Origin: Cyclobacteriaceae bacterium
GTDB taxonomy: Bacteria > Bacteroidota > Bacteroidia > Cytophagales > Cyclobacteriaceae
Direction of reading: 5' to 3'
Length of the DNA stretch: 64,000 nucleotides
Assembly (NCBI GenBank): GCA_016787725.1
Contig: JAEUTZ010000021.1
Coordinates: forward strand, 248,001 to 312,000
In this document: in pieces, positions 8,593 to 17,463 of the stretch
Layout of the letters: every line of letters starts with the position of its first letter
How positions within the stretch are numbered: the first letter of the stretch is position 1
Position numbers and translations under genes: made by a program
The notes under the pieces: generated by a model
What the model was told of the DNA's origin: nothing
Database searches by the model: none
The model's input: the letters and a program-made list of their open reading frames with translations, nothing else

Positions 8593-9234
8593 CTACCGGA
8601 GATAGTCCGGAATTGAAACCCCTGCCTTTAACATCGGATCGGGAATTAAAGTCTCTCGCTGCAGGTGCAAGGGTTGAACTCCTGCCCAGACATCCAATGC
8701 ATAATCTTCGTCATCGTCTTTGGGTGGGCCCACCCGCACTTTGGCCGATACCTCTTTGATTTCGAAGGCAAGTACCATCGTGGCCTTCCACTCATTATCG
8801 GTTGGTTTGCGCACATCGTCCCAGCGACCGGGGCACATTTTATTGGTGAATACCTCCAGAGCGCGGTAGAGTTCCGCTTTGTCGGTTACGGGTTCCGCGG
8901 TGCTAAAGAGCACCACCGACCGGTAATTCACAGAGTGATGAAATGCAGACCGCGCCAGCACCAGCCCATCGATCAGGGTTGTACTGATGCAAACCGGCAA
9001 TCGTTTTTGTTGCAGCTCGCGCATGTAATTACTTCCAACAGAACCATGGATATAAAGCTTGTTGCCAATGCGGCAAAATCCGGTGGGTAGTTGAAAAGGT
9101 TGATTGTCTTTGATGAAAGCGACCGTGCACACGAGGGCCTCGTCCAAAATCGAATAAATGGTGTCCTGATCGTAGCTACCGCGTTTGGCAAGCCGGGTGA
9201 TTTTGGTTTTATCAGTAATGGGAAAGGAAGGCAT
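8593..9234 (-). CDS. Pyridoxamine 5'-phosphate oxidase-related flavin-binding protein
   Basis: 213 residues with the split-barrel FMN fold: 'DEALVCTVAFI.D.QPFQLPTGF', 'LYIHGSVGSNYMREL' and 'HSVNYRSVVLFSTAEPV', typical of the Pyridox_ox_2/flavin-nucleotide-binding group rather than true PdxH. The C-terminal part (about 150-205) has 'KVRVGPPKDDDEDYALDVWAGV', also found in this group. It probably binds FMN or a related deazaflavin and acts on a small molecule; the substrate is unknown. It is one base from the quinone reductase gene upstream, so the two form part of a leftward operon. Confidence 0.85.
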   Translation of the reverse strand: MPSFPITDKTKITRLAKRGSYDQDTIYSILDEALVCTVAFIKDNQPFQLPTGFCRIGNKLYIHGSVGSNYMRELQQKRLPVCISTTLIDGLVLARSAFHHSVNYRSVVLFSTAEPVTDKAELYRALEVFTNKMCPGRWDDVRKPTDNEWKATMVLAFEIKEVSAKVRVGPPKDDDEDYALDVWAGVQPLHLQRETLIPDPMLKAGVSIPDYLR

Positions 9235-9235
9235 A

Positions 9236-10231
9236 TTATTTTATTTTGATAATCAGTTTACCAAACTGGGTGGCCGCTTCCATGCGTTGAAACGCCTCGT
9301 TGATTTGTTCCAATGGATAAACCTGATCCACGATCGGCTTTATATTCCGGCTCTCCAGTAAATCCAGCATGGATAAAAATTCATCGCGGGTTCCCATGGT
9401 GGTGCCATGGATCGAGAGTTGCTTCCAATAAAGCGCGCGTGTGGATAGATCAGGAATGTTCCCTGCCGTTCTGCCAAACACCGCTATGCGGCCTCCGGGG
9501 GCCATGATGTCTGGCAGTTGTGAAAAGGTTGATCCACCGGCACTGTCGATCACGATATCAAAGCCGCCTCCTGCTTTTAATGCTTGCTGAGTCCATTCAG
9601 GATCGTTGTAATTAAATCCCTGGACGGCACCCAATTCTTTTGCCCGTTTCAACTTTTCCTCGGAGCCGGACGTAACGTAAACCCGGGCCTGATACGCGAG
9701 CGCAAATTGAAAAGCCCACAACGCTGCGCCTCCACCAATTCCGGTGATCAATACTTTTTCTTTTGCCCGCAGTCGCGCTTTGGAAAATAAGGCGCGGTAG
9801 GCCGTTAAACCGGAAAGCGGTACGGCCGCGGACTCCAGGAGCGAAAGGTGTTCTGGTTTTTCAAACACCTGGTTTTTAGAGATTACCGCATAATCGCTGA
9901 AGGTTCCGTTATCCGGGAAGCCGAGGATTTTGAATGAATCGCCTTGTACGACCGGATTATTGCCCCAATTTAAACTGGGATTGATAATTACTTCAAGCCC
10001 CACTAACAGGGGGTCCGCATCTTCACCCACATCTTCGATCACCCCGCAGCCATCCGAACCCAGAATGATTCCTTGGGTGGGGGTTGTCTGTTCTTTCTGG
10101 ATCCACAGATCACGGTGATTTAAACCAGCGTAGTGAAGCCGTACCACTACCTGATCTTTGACCGGTTTCGGTTTTTTTATCGCCCGAATTTCCAGCGGTT
10201 GGTTTTGCTGGGTAAAGAACGCACCCCTCAT
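9236..10231 (-). CDS. Zinc-type/quinone oxidoreductase-like alcohol dehydrogenase (MDR superfamily)
   Basis: 331 residues. GroES-like N-terminal domain (about 25-120, 'HYAGLNHRDLWI', 'LGSDGCGVIEDVGEDAD') and NAD(P)-binding Rossmann domain (about 140-280, 'VLITGIGGGAALWAFQFA'). The catalytic zinc Cys and the four-Cys structural zinc lobe of classical alcohol dehydrogenases are not seen, which points to the quinone-reductase/YhdH-like side of the family, reducing quinones or enones with NAD(P)H. Located between the flavin-binding protein and ilvE in the same direction. Confidence 0.85.
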   Translation of the reverse strand: MRGAFFTQQNQPLEIRAIKKPKPVKDQVVVRLHYAGLNHRDLWIQKEQTTPTQGIILGSDGCGVIEDVGEDADPLLVGLEVIINPSLNWGNNPVVQGDSFKILGFPDNGTFSDYAVISKNQVFEKPEHLSLLESAAVPLSGLTAYRALFSKARLRAKEKVLITGIGGGAALWAFQFALAYQARVYVTSGSEEKLKRAKELGAVQGFNYNDPEWTQQALKAGGGFDIVIDSAGGSTFSQLPDIMAPGGRIAVFGRTAGNIPDLSTRALYWKQLSIHGTTMGTRDEFLSMLDLLESRNIKPIVDQVYPLEQINEAFQRMEAATQFGKLIIKIK

Positions 10232-10244
10232 GAAGCAATTCGAA

Positions 10245-11318
10245 TTACTTTACAGGAACATGAAAGTTCCAGTTGTATTTATCGGGTTCATGGCCCATAC
10301 GAATGTCATGCAATCGTTTCTTCACCCGCTGCTGAAAGCTGGAACTGCTATCGGGCGGAAGGGAATAATCTTTCCCTCCGATGTTAATGGTGGCAATTGT
10401 TGAAACAACCGCAGCCGTACCCACGCCAAACGCCTCGGTAAGCGTACCTTTTTCAAACCCGGCTTTTAATTCAGCCACACTTATTTTACGGGCTTCTTTG
10501 GGCATGCCCAGATCATCGGCCAAGGTTAATATCGAATCGCGGGTAACACCATCTAAAATGGCGGACGTGAGTTGTGGCGTTACTAATTTTCCATTCAGCA
10601 CAAACATGATATTCATCGCCCCCGATTCATCGATGTATTGGTGATCACAGGCGTCCGTCCAAATGATTTGATCAAAGCCTTCCTGTTTGGCTAACTGGGT
10701 GGGATAAAATGCACCGCCATAATTGCCGGCACACTTGGCAAATCCGGTTCCACCTTCCGCAGCCCGTACATAATGCGATTCCACTTTTACCCGAACCGGT
10801 TTAGAAAAATAAGGCCCGACCGGGCTCGTCAACACTACAAATTTATACTCATCAGAAATCTTGACACCGAGCCTGGACTCCGTTGCAAATACAACCGGTC
10901 TCAAATACAAAGCGGATCCTTCGGAAGTGGGAACCCACTTGGCATCGGTAGCAACGATGGCCGCCAGACTTTCGGTAAACATTTCTTCGCTGATGGCAGG
11001 CATGCACATTCGTTCCAACGAGCGGTTCAGTCGCTGATGATGCCGTTGAATGCGGAAGATCACAATTTCACCCTGCTTGTTTTTAAAGGCTTTCATTCCT
11101 TCAAAGATGGATTGTCCATAATGCAACGCCAGGATGGCCGGAGTCATGGGGAGTTCACCGAAGGGTACGATGGCCGGTTGGTTCCATTTTCCTTCCCGGT
11201 AGTCGGCCACCAGCATATGATCCGAAAGATAGGTTCCAAATCCCAGGTTATTGAAATCAACCGAGGTGAGGCGCGATTTGGAGATGCGTTCTACAGAGAT
11301 TTCTGTCATCACATTCAT
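10245..11318 (-). CDS. ilvE: Branched-chain amino-acid aminotransferase
   Basis: 357 residues, matching the longer bacterial/eukaryotic-type BCAT group. Class IV PLP fold with 'LALHYGQSIFEGMKAF', 'YLRPVVFATE', the region around the PLP Lys ('YVRAAEGGTGFAKCAGNYGGAF') and 'ILDGVTRDSIL' plus 'EAFGVGTAAVV'. It moves the amino group between 2-oxoglutarate and leucine, isoleucine or valine, the last step of their synthesis and first step of their breakdown. It lies 13 bases upstream of the quinone reductase gene; no other ilv or leu genes are nearby. Confidence 0.95.
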   Translation of the reverse strand: MNVMTEISVERISKSRLTSVDFNNLGFGTYLSDHMLVADYREGKWNQPAIVPFGELPMTPAILALHYGQSIFEGMKAFKNKQGEIVIFRIQRHHQRLNRSLERMCMPAISEEMFTESLAAIVATDAKWVPTSEGSALYLRPVVFATESRLGVKISDEYKFVVLTSPVGPYFSKPVRVKVESHYVRAAEGGTGFAKCAGNYGGAFYPTQLAKQEGFDQIIWTDACDHQYIDESGAMNIMFVLNGKLVTPQLTSAILDGVTRDSILTLADDLGMPKEARKISVAELKAGFEKGTLTEAFGVGTAAVVSTIATINIGGKDYSLPPDSSSSFQQRVKKRLHDIRMGHEPDKYNWNFHVPVK

Positions 11319-11381
11319 TCTTTTTTGATTTGGGTGGAAGGTATTAATATTTTCTTTTACGTGGTAATACGGAAACCAATT

Positions 11382-11831
11382 TCAGGGGGTATCGATCAGC
11401 CTGCGGTGGTAGTTGACCTGACCGAGGTGATACCCCAGGTGTACGGCCAAGTGAATTAAGAAGTATTCGGTGGTAGTCTTTTCCTTGAACACGAGCACCG
11501 GGTATTCAGCCGCCAAGGCATCCGCATGTACTGTGGGTAATACGTTTTGGATCATCTCAAGGGTGGCCTCAATTTTTTGAATCAACTCCTTTCTGGGAAT
11601 GTTCTTGAGAGCAAACTCCGCATCGCGGTCGCGGACATACCCCGTTTTTCCGAGGATGGCACCCACATAGGCATTCAAATTACCGACCAGGTGCAAGCAA
11701 AGATTACCTGCGGAGTTGGCAATGTTCTTTTCCACTTTCCAAATGGATGATTCCTGCTGATACAGTTCCAATTCGGATTTTAGTTTTTGGAGATCGCGCG
11801 TGATGAGCGTGGTTAATACGTGAGGGACCAT
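11382..11831 (-). CDS. DinB-family protein (first of a tandem pair)
   Basis: 149 residues of all-helical pattern. 'GNLCLHLVGNLNAYVGAIL' and 'EYFLIHLAVHLGYHLGQVNYHRRLI' supply the three His residues expected for the DinB/YfiT four-helix metal site. DinB-fold proteins include thiol-dependent transferases and many uncharacterised damage-inducible proteins. A second DinB-type gene lies three bases upstream, and the two differ strongly in sequence, so this is not a recent duplication. Function unknown. Confidence 0.85.
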   Translation of the reverse strand: MVPHVLTTLITRDLQKLKSELELYQQESSIWKVEKNIANSAGNLCLHLVGNLNAYVGAILGKTGYVRDRDAEFALKNIPRKELIQKIEATLEMIQNVLPTVHADALAAEYPVLVFKEKTTTEYFLIHLAVHLGYHLGQVNYHRRLIDTP

Positions 11832-11834
11832 GGG

Positions 11835-12338
11835 TTACGATTTAATGGATCGAATGATCTCAACAATTTTTACAAGGTGATGATCGTCATGCTCAGCATC
11901 AAACCAGGCAAGGTCCACCGGTGTCATGGGCACCTTTAAGCGGGGGTGGATGGAAGCTTTGGTTAAATCGGAAAGGCTCAGGTGTTGATATTTTTCCAGG
12001 TTGATCGACCGGTTTTTTTCAAAGAGCGCCAACACAGTGTCAATGGACCAGGGATTATAATTCTGGGGTTCAAAAACAGCCGGTGACATCACCGGCACGC
12101 CTGCTACCATTTCATCGAGGCGCTTGTTGGCGATGGCATCCACCTCGGCCAGATGACCAATGTTTTCTTTTATGCTCCATTTTCCATTCAGTTTGTACGA
12201 AAGGACTGAATCCTCCATCCCCTGAATATGATGTTGAATACGCACCCGGGTGCCTTCCAACCGAACTAAGAAGTAAGGCAATAGCTCAGGGGCATAACCA
12301 AACTTCAGCGAGCGTTCAAACCAGGGTACTTGGGTCAT
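11835..12338 (-). CDS. DinB-family protein (second of a tandem pair)
   Basis: 167 residues. 'KWSIKENIGHLAEVDAIANKRLDEMV' and 'PVDLAWFDAEHDDHHLVKIVEIIRSI' give the helical bundle with His residues typical of the DinB_2 group. The start overlaps the stop of the upstream GNAT gene by four bases, and the next DinB gene follows after three bases, so a GNAT-DinB-DinB operon is likely. Substrate unknown. Confidence 0.85.
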   Translation of the reverse strand: MTQVPWFERSLKFGYAPELLPYFLVRLEGTRVRIQHHIQGMEDSVLSYKLNGKWSIKENIGHLAEVDAIANKRLDEMVAGVPVMSPAVFEPQNYNPWSIDTVLALFEKNRSINLEKYQHLSLSDLTKASIHPRLKVPMTPVDLAWFDAEHDDHHLVKIVEIIRSIKS

Positions 12339-12793
12339 GATAAATCCAATTGCATTTTTATATCGCTTCGTTTATAAGGTCCGTCCAGGGGTACTTCGAA
12401 GAAGCCTAATTTACGATAAAGCGTAATGGCCGGTACCAGTTTTGTATTGGAATAGAGAATAATAGTCTGGGCCTGGAGTTGCCGGCACTGCTCAATGGCG
12501 GCTACAGCCAATTGTTTTCCGATCGATAATCCATGGTGCGATTCATCCACCGCCATTTTAGTAAACTCGTAGATACCCGGTTCAACCCATTTTAAAGCAA
12601 CTGTACCCACAATGTGCCCCTCGTATTCAGCCATGAGAATTCTTCCTCCGGGTGCCAGGATATGATCCTGCGGTTTTTGCAAGACAGCGATGTCCACCGC
12701 TTCCATCCAAAAATATTTTTCAATCCACTGACGGTTCAGGCGTTCAAAATGAACCTGATGGGATGGCTCGTAGTCAATAATCTTGACCGTCAT
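12335..12793 (-). CDS. GNAT-family N-acetyltransferase
   Basis: 152 residues covering one GNAT domain: strand 4 'GHIVGTVALKWVEPGIYEFTKMAVDE' and motif A 'HHGLSIGKQLAVAAIEQCR' (Q/RxxGxG/A acetyl-CoA loop, here SIGKQL), followed by 'LYSNTKLVPAITLYRKLGFFEVP'. The fold acetylates an amine using acetyl-CoA; this subgroup resembles amino-acid or MarR-linked acetyltransferases but the substrate is not clear. It is one base after the EamA exporter gene, in the same operon as the DinB pair. Confidence 0.88.
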   Translation of the reverse strand: MTVKIIDYEPSHQVHFERLNRQWIEKYFWMEAVDIAVLQKPQDHILAPGGRILMAEYEGHIVGTVALKWVEPGIYEFTKMAVDESHHGLSIGKQLAVAAIEQCRQLQAQTIILYSNTKLVPAITLYRKLGFFEVPLDGPYKRSDIKMQLDLS

Positions 12794-12794
12794 G

Positions 12795-13751
12795 CTACCG
12801 CGAAAATTTCAACCCTTTTACAACGGTCATCAGCCAGGTGGGTCCGCTGCTTTTCAGGTGATACCCACGGTTAACGATGTAGATTCCGGCAATCGTAATC
12901 AGAATGGCAATACCAATCTGAAGATTCAATTTCTCCTCGAGGATCAACCAGCCAAGCACCACCGCCACGATCGGGTTGATATACGCATACAGCGACACCA
13001 CCGTCATCGGTAATTTCTTAATCGCATACGAATAACAAACATACGCGGCCATGGAACCGATCACAATGATGTAGAGTAAAGCATAGCCAACCTCCGCAGT
13101 CCAACGTATGGCTACGTAATTATCAAATGCGAGGCTGAGCGGGATGAGCGCTACCGCGCCAAAACTCATTTGCAAACCGGCACCTAGAAAGGGATCAGTA
13201 TTCTGATTTTTCTTTTTGATCCAGACGCTGCCAAGTGCCCACGAAATATTTCCTGCAAAGGTGATGACAATGCCAAAGATGTAAAGTGGATTGGTGAATT
13301 CATTTAAATGTTCGCTAAAGATCATAATGATGCCGGTTAGCCCGATCGCCAAACCCGAAAGGATTATCCAATTAGGCTTTTCATCTTTCAAAACAATGAC
13401 GTTAATCAGAATCGTCCATACCGGCATGACCGAGCAAATCACGGCTGCTAACCCACTGGAGATATACACTTCGCCCCAACCCACCATGCTGGTACCCAGC
13501 GTAGTCATTAAGACGCCACTCACCGCCTGATTGAATAAGGTCTTGCGGTCGGGCCAGGTTTGTTTGCCGAGCGTCAACATAAAAAGTACCAACAGGGGTC
13601 CGGCTACGGAGAACCGGATCAGCGAAAAGAGAAAGGGCGGAAATTGCGTTACCCCAATGCGCAAGGCCAAGTAGGTAGTTCCCCAAATAATGCAAACAGC
13701 GGCCAGGGCCAGGTAGGCGAGAAGTTGATTTTCGTGGGTTCGGGAATTCAT
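12795..13751 (-). CDS. EamA/DMT-family transporter
   Basis: 318 residues with ten hydrophobic segments in two EamA repeats (about 12-148 and 165-298; 'IIWGTTYLALRIGVTQFPPFLFSLIRF' style opening in repeat 1, 'SLYAYINPIVAVVLGWLILEEKL' closing repeat 2). These inner-membrane carriers export amino acids or other metabolites. It is divergent from a MocR-type regulator with an 80-base gap that holds two direct repeats, which suggests the regulator controls it. Confidence 0.9.
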   Translation of the reverse strand: MNSRTHENQLLAYLALAAVCIIWGTTYLALRIGVTQFPPFLFSLIRFSVAGPLLVLFMLTLGKQTWPDRKTLFNQAVSGVLMTTLGTSMVGWGEVYISSGLAAVICSVMPVWTILINVIVLKDEKPNWIILSGLAIGLTGIIMIFSEHLNEFTNPLYIFGIVITFAGNISWALGSVWIKKKNQNTDPFLGAGLQMSFGAVALIPLSLAFDNYVAIRWTAEVGYALLYIIVIGSMAAYVCYSYAIKKLPMTVVSLYAYINPIVAVVLGWLILEEKLNLQIGIAILITIAGIYIVNRGYHLKSSGPTWLMTVVKGLKFSR

Positions 13752-13789
13752 GCGACAAATTTTGGTGATAAAACGAAAAAATAACAGTT

Positions 13790-13825
13790 TCAGTTTTGTT
13801 TATTTTAACCATATCAGTTTAGTTT
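13790..13825. promoter_or_regulatory. Direct repeats, candidate MocR operator
   Basis: TCAGTTTTGTTT (13790-13801) and TCAGTTTAGTTT (13814-13825) form a direct repeat, 11 of 12 identical, with a 24-base period. They lie between the divergent EamA exporter and MocR regulator, the second copy six bases before the regulator's ATG. MocR-type regulators such as GabR and PdxR are known to bind direct repeats near their own promoters; assignment here is inference. Confidence 0.5.
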
Positions 13826-13831
13826 GTAGGT

Positions 13832-15253
13832 ATGGAAAGCGAACACCTTTATGTGGATGTAGCCAGCCGCATAGAATCGTTGATTGAAAAAGGAGCGTTA
13901 AAGATTGGCGACCGGCTGTTGTCGGTACGCATGCTGAGCAAGGAGCAAGGGATCAGTTTAAGCACAGCCTTTCAGGCGTACTATCATCTGGAAAGTAAAG
14001 GGCTGATTGAAGCCAGACCCCAGTCGGGGTATTACGTAAAATTTTCTCCGTCAACCGTGTTCAGCATTCCAGCCCGCAGCGAACCTTCGGACGAAGCAAG
14101 GCCTGTCACCCTTGACGAGATGATCAGCAGTGTCTATTTTGATTTGCGCTCACCCAAGCTCACTTCCTTCTCGCTCAGCGCTCCGGATCCCAGCCTGTTG
14201 CCGGCTGCTAAAATATCGAAATCAGTGGTGCATGCGCTGCGGTCTTCGCCCGATCATTGTCTTGCCTATGAGCATATCCAGGGCAATGAACTTTTACGCA
14301 AACAAATTGCCCGGTTGAGTTTTAACTGGGGAGGAAGCTTAAGTGAAGACGATGTGGTGGTGACTGCCGGCTGCATGGAAGCTTTGTCTTTTTGTCTGAA
14401 AGCGGTGACAAAACCAGGGGATGCCATTGCCATTGAGGGTCCAACGTTCTATGGAATTTTCAGAGTCATACAGAGTTTAGGCTTGAAGGTGGTGGAGGTG
14501 CCTACCGATCCGTCTACCGGCATTGACATTGATTACCTGGACAAGGCCATTCCCAAATTCAAGATTAAGGCGTGCTTGTTTGTGTGCAACTTCAACAACC
14601 CACTCGGGAGTTGCATGCCGGATGATCGCAAGAAGCGGTTGGTGGAGATGCTGGCCAAGAAAGAAATACCCCTGATTGAAGATGATATTTATGGCGAGCT
14701 GTATTTTGGTAAAGCCCGCCCGAAAACCTGTAAGTCGTTTGACAAGAAAGGATTGGTGTTGCATTGTGGTTCCTTCTCAAAGTCGTTGGCACCGGGCTAT
14801 CGCATCGGGTGGGCGGTGCCAGGAAAGTTCAAGGATTCGGTGATTGGGTTGAAACGCATGAATAATGTTGCCACCAATACGTTGGCGCAGGCAGCCATTG
14901 CCCATTTTCTGCAGAATGGCCGGTACGAATTGCACCTACGGAACTTACGGAAGGCACTACACACACAATGTCTTCGGTATACCCAGGCCATTGCAGACTA
15001 TTTTCCATCGGACATCAAAATCACACAACCGAAAGGTGGTTTTGTACTGTGGATTCAAATGAATAAAAAAGCGGATGGGTATAAACTCCATAAACGGGCA
15101 CTAAAATCAGGCATTGGCATTGCTCCGGGTCAGATCTTTTCTTCCACCGGACAATTTCAAAATTACTTCCGCCTGAGTTATGGAGCTCCCTGGAGTGACA
15201 AAGTGGAAAAGGGATTAAAAACGTTGGGCGAATTGATCCGTACACTCCATTAA
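13832..15253 (+). CDS. MocR-type transcriptional regulator (GntR domain fused to PLP aminotransferase fold)
   Basis: 473 residues. GntR-type winged helix at about 1-75 ('YVDVASRIESLIEKGALKIGDRLLSVR', 'GISLSTAFQAYYHLESKGLIEARPQSGYYV'), then a fold-type I aminotransferase domain (about 110-470) with the PLP-binding Lys317 in 'HCGSFSKSLAPGYRIGW'. Members sense PLP or an amino compound and switch nearby genes. It is divergent from the EamA exporter, the obvious target. An ortholog of PdxR is possible, but no pdxS/pdxT genes are present. Confidence 0.92.
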   Translation: MESEHLYVDVASRIESLIEKGALKIGDRLLSVRMLSKEQGISLSTAFQAYYHLESKGLIEARPQSGYYVKFSPSTVFSIPARSEPSDEARPVTLDEMISSVYFDLRSPKLTSFSLSAPDPSLLPAAKISKSVVHALRSSPDHCLAYEHIQGNELLRKQIARLSFNWGGSLSEDDVVVTAGCMEALSFCLKAVTKPGDAIAIEGPTFYGIFRVIQSLGLKVVEVPTDPSTGIDIDYLDKAIPKFKIKACLFVCNFNNPLGSCMPDDRKKRLVEMLAKKEIPLIEDDIYGELYFGKARPKTCKSFDKKGLVLHCGSFSKSLAPGYRIGWAVPGKFKDSVIGLKRMNNVATNTLAQAAIAHFLQNGRYELHLRNLRKALHTQCLRYTQAIADYFPSDIKITQPKGGFVLWIQMNKKADGYKLHKRALKSGIGIAPGQIFSSTGQFQNYFRLSYGAPWSDKVEKGLKTLGELIRTLH

Positions 15254-15282
15254 ATAAAAAGAGCCCACCAAAGGTGAGCTCC
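15250..15282 (-). terminator. Terminator after the DUF2911/TPR gene
   Basis: Stem GAGCTCACC/GGTGGGCTC (one mismatch) with a three-base loop, followed on the minus strand by a T run at 15256-15260. It is shared between two convergent genes but the T tract serves the leftward one. Confidence 0.7.
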
Positions 15283-15308
15283 TTATAAATTAATAGACTC
15301 GGGTATAA

Positions 15309-16439
15309 TTATTTTCCTTCCTTCAACTTAGTAAGTTCAGCCTGATATTGTGGTAAGAATTGTTTTTGATCTTCCGGGATGTTTTTAAGGGCCAGTTCCC
15401 AATATTTGATGGCATTCTTGGTATCGCCCAGAGCGGTATAGCCTCGGGCTAAGCCCACGTTCGGAGTAAATTTCTCCTGGGGGTTTTTCTGTGCATTGTA
15501 CTTGAATACTTCCATGGCTTTTTCTTTCTGACCGGCATTCAATAAGCTTCGACCATACAGATGTACATTTTGTACGGTAGCCGTGGGGTGTTTAATAGCT
15601 TTATCCATTTCTGCATTGGCTTCCGTTGTGCGACCGAGTGCCTGTAGAATGGAGGCGCGCGTTTGAAGGGTCGTAAAATTTTCGACACCAATAAATGGAT
15701 TGCTTACCGACACATCCACCCAGGTAAGTGCTTCTTCCAGATTTATTTTATTCTGCGCACAGAACTGCGCTGCGGTAATCCAGTTTTCCTGCTTAAAGCC
15801 AAGCGACCCTCTTAGTTCTTCACGCATTTTGGATACGTAGATTTCGTTTACGTTAGGCACCTCAATGGTGAAGGGAATTCTCTTCTTTTCCCAACGCAAG
15901 TAGGCTTTGGTGGACGTGGGAAGGCGATCTTCAAAGCCATAGGTCAACCACTCTTTATACGGTGCTTCGAGCGGCATGACATCCACCCGCAGCGCGTCTT
16001 CCTTTGGATCATAGAAATAACTACCCCAGCTGGATGAGTTCTTTGAGAATATCCAGGTATAAGGTCCTTCTTTTGCAGCTGCCAGAAAAAGGCCATAGGT
16101 ACCGGCTTTCAGTTCTTTGCCTTCAATCTTTACATCGTGCGAAACGGTAATGGTTGTGTTTTCATTCGCACCGGCACGCCAAGGGGCCGCTTTGGAAGGG
16201 CCGAAACCCTGATCAATAAAACCATAATGTACTACCTCGCCCCAGATTTTACCGGAGCGATCTTCACCATCAGGGCCATGCACATCCGGACTGCTGTACG
16301 CAATGGTCACTTCAACCGGTCCAATGTATTGAGTTACTTTCGATTTTTGATTTCCCCCGCTGGGAGGAGTACTTAACGTCTGTGTCCAGGCAATACCCGA
16401 GCAGAGAATGAGCGTGACAAGTGTTGATAGTCTTTTCAT
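15309..16439 (-). CDS. Secreted DUF2911-domain protein with TPR repeats
   Basis: 376 residues from the ATG at 16439, which begins directly with a signal peptide ('MKRLSTLVTLILCSGIAWTQ'); an ATG 33 bases upstream would place 11 extra residues in front of it. DUF2911 covers about 40-190 ('VEVTIAYSSPDVHGP', 'WRAGANENTTI', 'GTYGLFLAAA', 'SSSWGSYFYDPKEDALRV'). The C-terminal half holds about three tetratricopeptide-like units (220-370). The protein is exported to the periplasm or surface; the role of DUF2911 is unknown. It stands alone with its own terminator. Confidence 0.88.
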   Translation of the reverse strand: MKRLSTLVTLILCSGIAWTQTLSTPPSGGNQKSKVTQYIGPVEVTIAYSSPDVHGPDGEDRSGKIWGEVVHYGFIDQGFGPSKAAPWRAGANENTTITVSHDVKIEGKELKAGTYGLFLAAAKEGPYTWIFSKNSSSWGSYFYDPKEDALRVDVMPLEAPYKEWLTYGFEDRLPTSTKAYLRWEKKRIPFTIEVPNVNEIYVSKMREELRGSLGFKQENWITAAQFCAQNKINLEEALTWVDVSVSNPFIGVENFTTLQTRASILQALGRTTEANAEMDKAIKHPTATVQNVHLYGRSLLNAGQKEKAMEVFKYNAQKNPQEKFTPNVGLARGYTALGDTKNAIKYWELALKNIPEDQKQFLPQYQAELTKLKEGK

Positions 16440-16523
16440 AGTGTGATTAATTATTTCCGGAGTTATAAACATGGTTAAACGACTTTTGATGAGGTTCGGC
16501 TAATGCAAGGTGGGGTATTTTTA

Positions 16524-17429
16524 TCAGATTTTAGATTGAGCATTTTCGGGTACCAACATCCGAATTGAATTCGGTTGGATCTGAATCTTGAATTCCCGCG
16601 CTGGGGGCATACCTTCACCATCCACGTGAAAGGGCATTGCGCGACTAAAGGTCAATGAAATATTTTTGGCTTGCCTGATCATGACATACGAAGAGGTTTG
16701 CAATCGGCCGGTGAACATTTTCCTGGCAAAATCAATGGACCGGAGGAGTGGGACTTTACGCACCAGACTGACATCCAACCACCCATCGCAAACGGAAGCA
16801 TGGGGCGCAATGCGCGCGTTGTTGCCAAACTGTGAAGAGTTTGAAAAGGCCAGTACAAATACAGGTTGCCTGAACTTTTTTTGATCAATCCAACCTTCGG
16901 CTTCAAACTCCGGGTAGCTTAGGAATTCCCGCAAGACCAATTGGCCATACCCCAGCAATCCGCGCCTGCCATTTTTACCAAACAAGTTGGCCACATGCCC
17001 ATCAAATCCAATCCCCGATACATTCAAGGAGAGCTGGTTGTTGATGGTAAAAGAGTCCATCGAAATGATGGTCCTTGAATTTAGATAGGCAAGTGACTTT
17101 TTGAAAGGAAGCGGGATCCCTAAATGCCGGGCCAGTCCGTTACCAGAACCAGCCGGCAGGATACCCATCGCTTGTGGGGTATGTGCGACCCCCTTTGCCA
17201 CCTCGTTTACGGTGCCATCACCTCCCACAGCAAAAACGATTTCATAGTGGTGCGATTCGGCTGCGGCTTTCGACAACTCCATTGCATGACCCCGGCCTTG
17301 GGTAAATTCAAGCGTGGCCTCAAACCCTAACTCGGCACAGCGGGTGAGGATCCGGCCTTCTATTTTTTTGTTAAATCCCTGCCCGGAAAATTTATTGATA
17401 ATGAAAAGGACCTTCTTATTTTCGTCCAT
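16524..17429 (-). CDS. Diacylglycerol kinase-family lipid kinase
   Basis: 301 residues. N-terminal kinase domain with 'FIINKFSGQG', 'GRGHAMELSKAAAE' and the ATP-binding 'FAVGGDGTVNEVAKGV', then 'GILPAGSGNGLARHLGIP' and a C-terminal beta-sandwich. This is the DgkB/YegS group, which phosphorylates diacylglycerol or a related lipid at the inner membrane face. The exact lipid is not certain; sphingosine-like lipids are also possible in Bacteroidota. It has a good promoter nine bases or so before its start. Confidence 0.9.
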   Translation of the reverse strand: MDENKKVLFIINKFSGQGFNKKIEGRILTRCAELGFEATLEFTQGRGHAMELSKAAAESHHYEIVFAVGGDGTVNEVAKGVAHTPQAMGILPAGSGNGLARHLGIPLPFKKSLAYLNSRTIISMDSFTINNQLSLNVSGIGFDGHVANLFGKNGRRGLLGYGQLVLREFLSYPEFEAEGWIDQKKFRQPVFVLAFSNSSQFGNNARIAPHASVCDGWLDVSLVRKVPLLRSIDFARKMFTGRLQTSSYVMIRQAKNISLTFSRAMPFHVDGEGMPPAREFKIQIQPNSIRMLVPENAQSKI

Positions 17430-17444
17430 GGTTTAAGCGATCCG

Positions 17445-17452
17445 CAAAGGTA
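17445..17452 (-). promoter_or_regulatory. -7 box for the lipid kinase gene
   Basis: Minus strand reads TACCTTTG, exact match to TAnnTTTG, then CGG. It is 16 bases before the ATG, predicting a very short leader. Confidence 0.5.
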
Positions 17453-17463
17453 AATACTCTGGT

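Noticed and set aside
10773..11459. Open frame of 228 codons on the plus strand
   Set aside because: It lies opposite ilvE, has no family pattern and is explained as a shadow of that gene.
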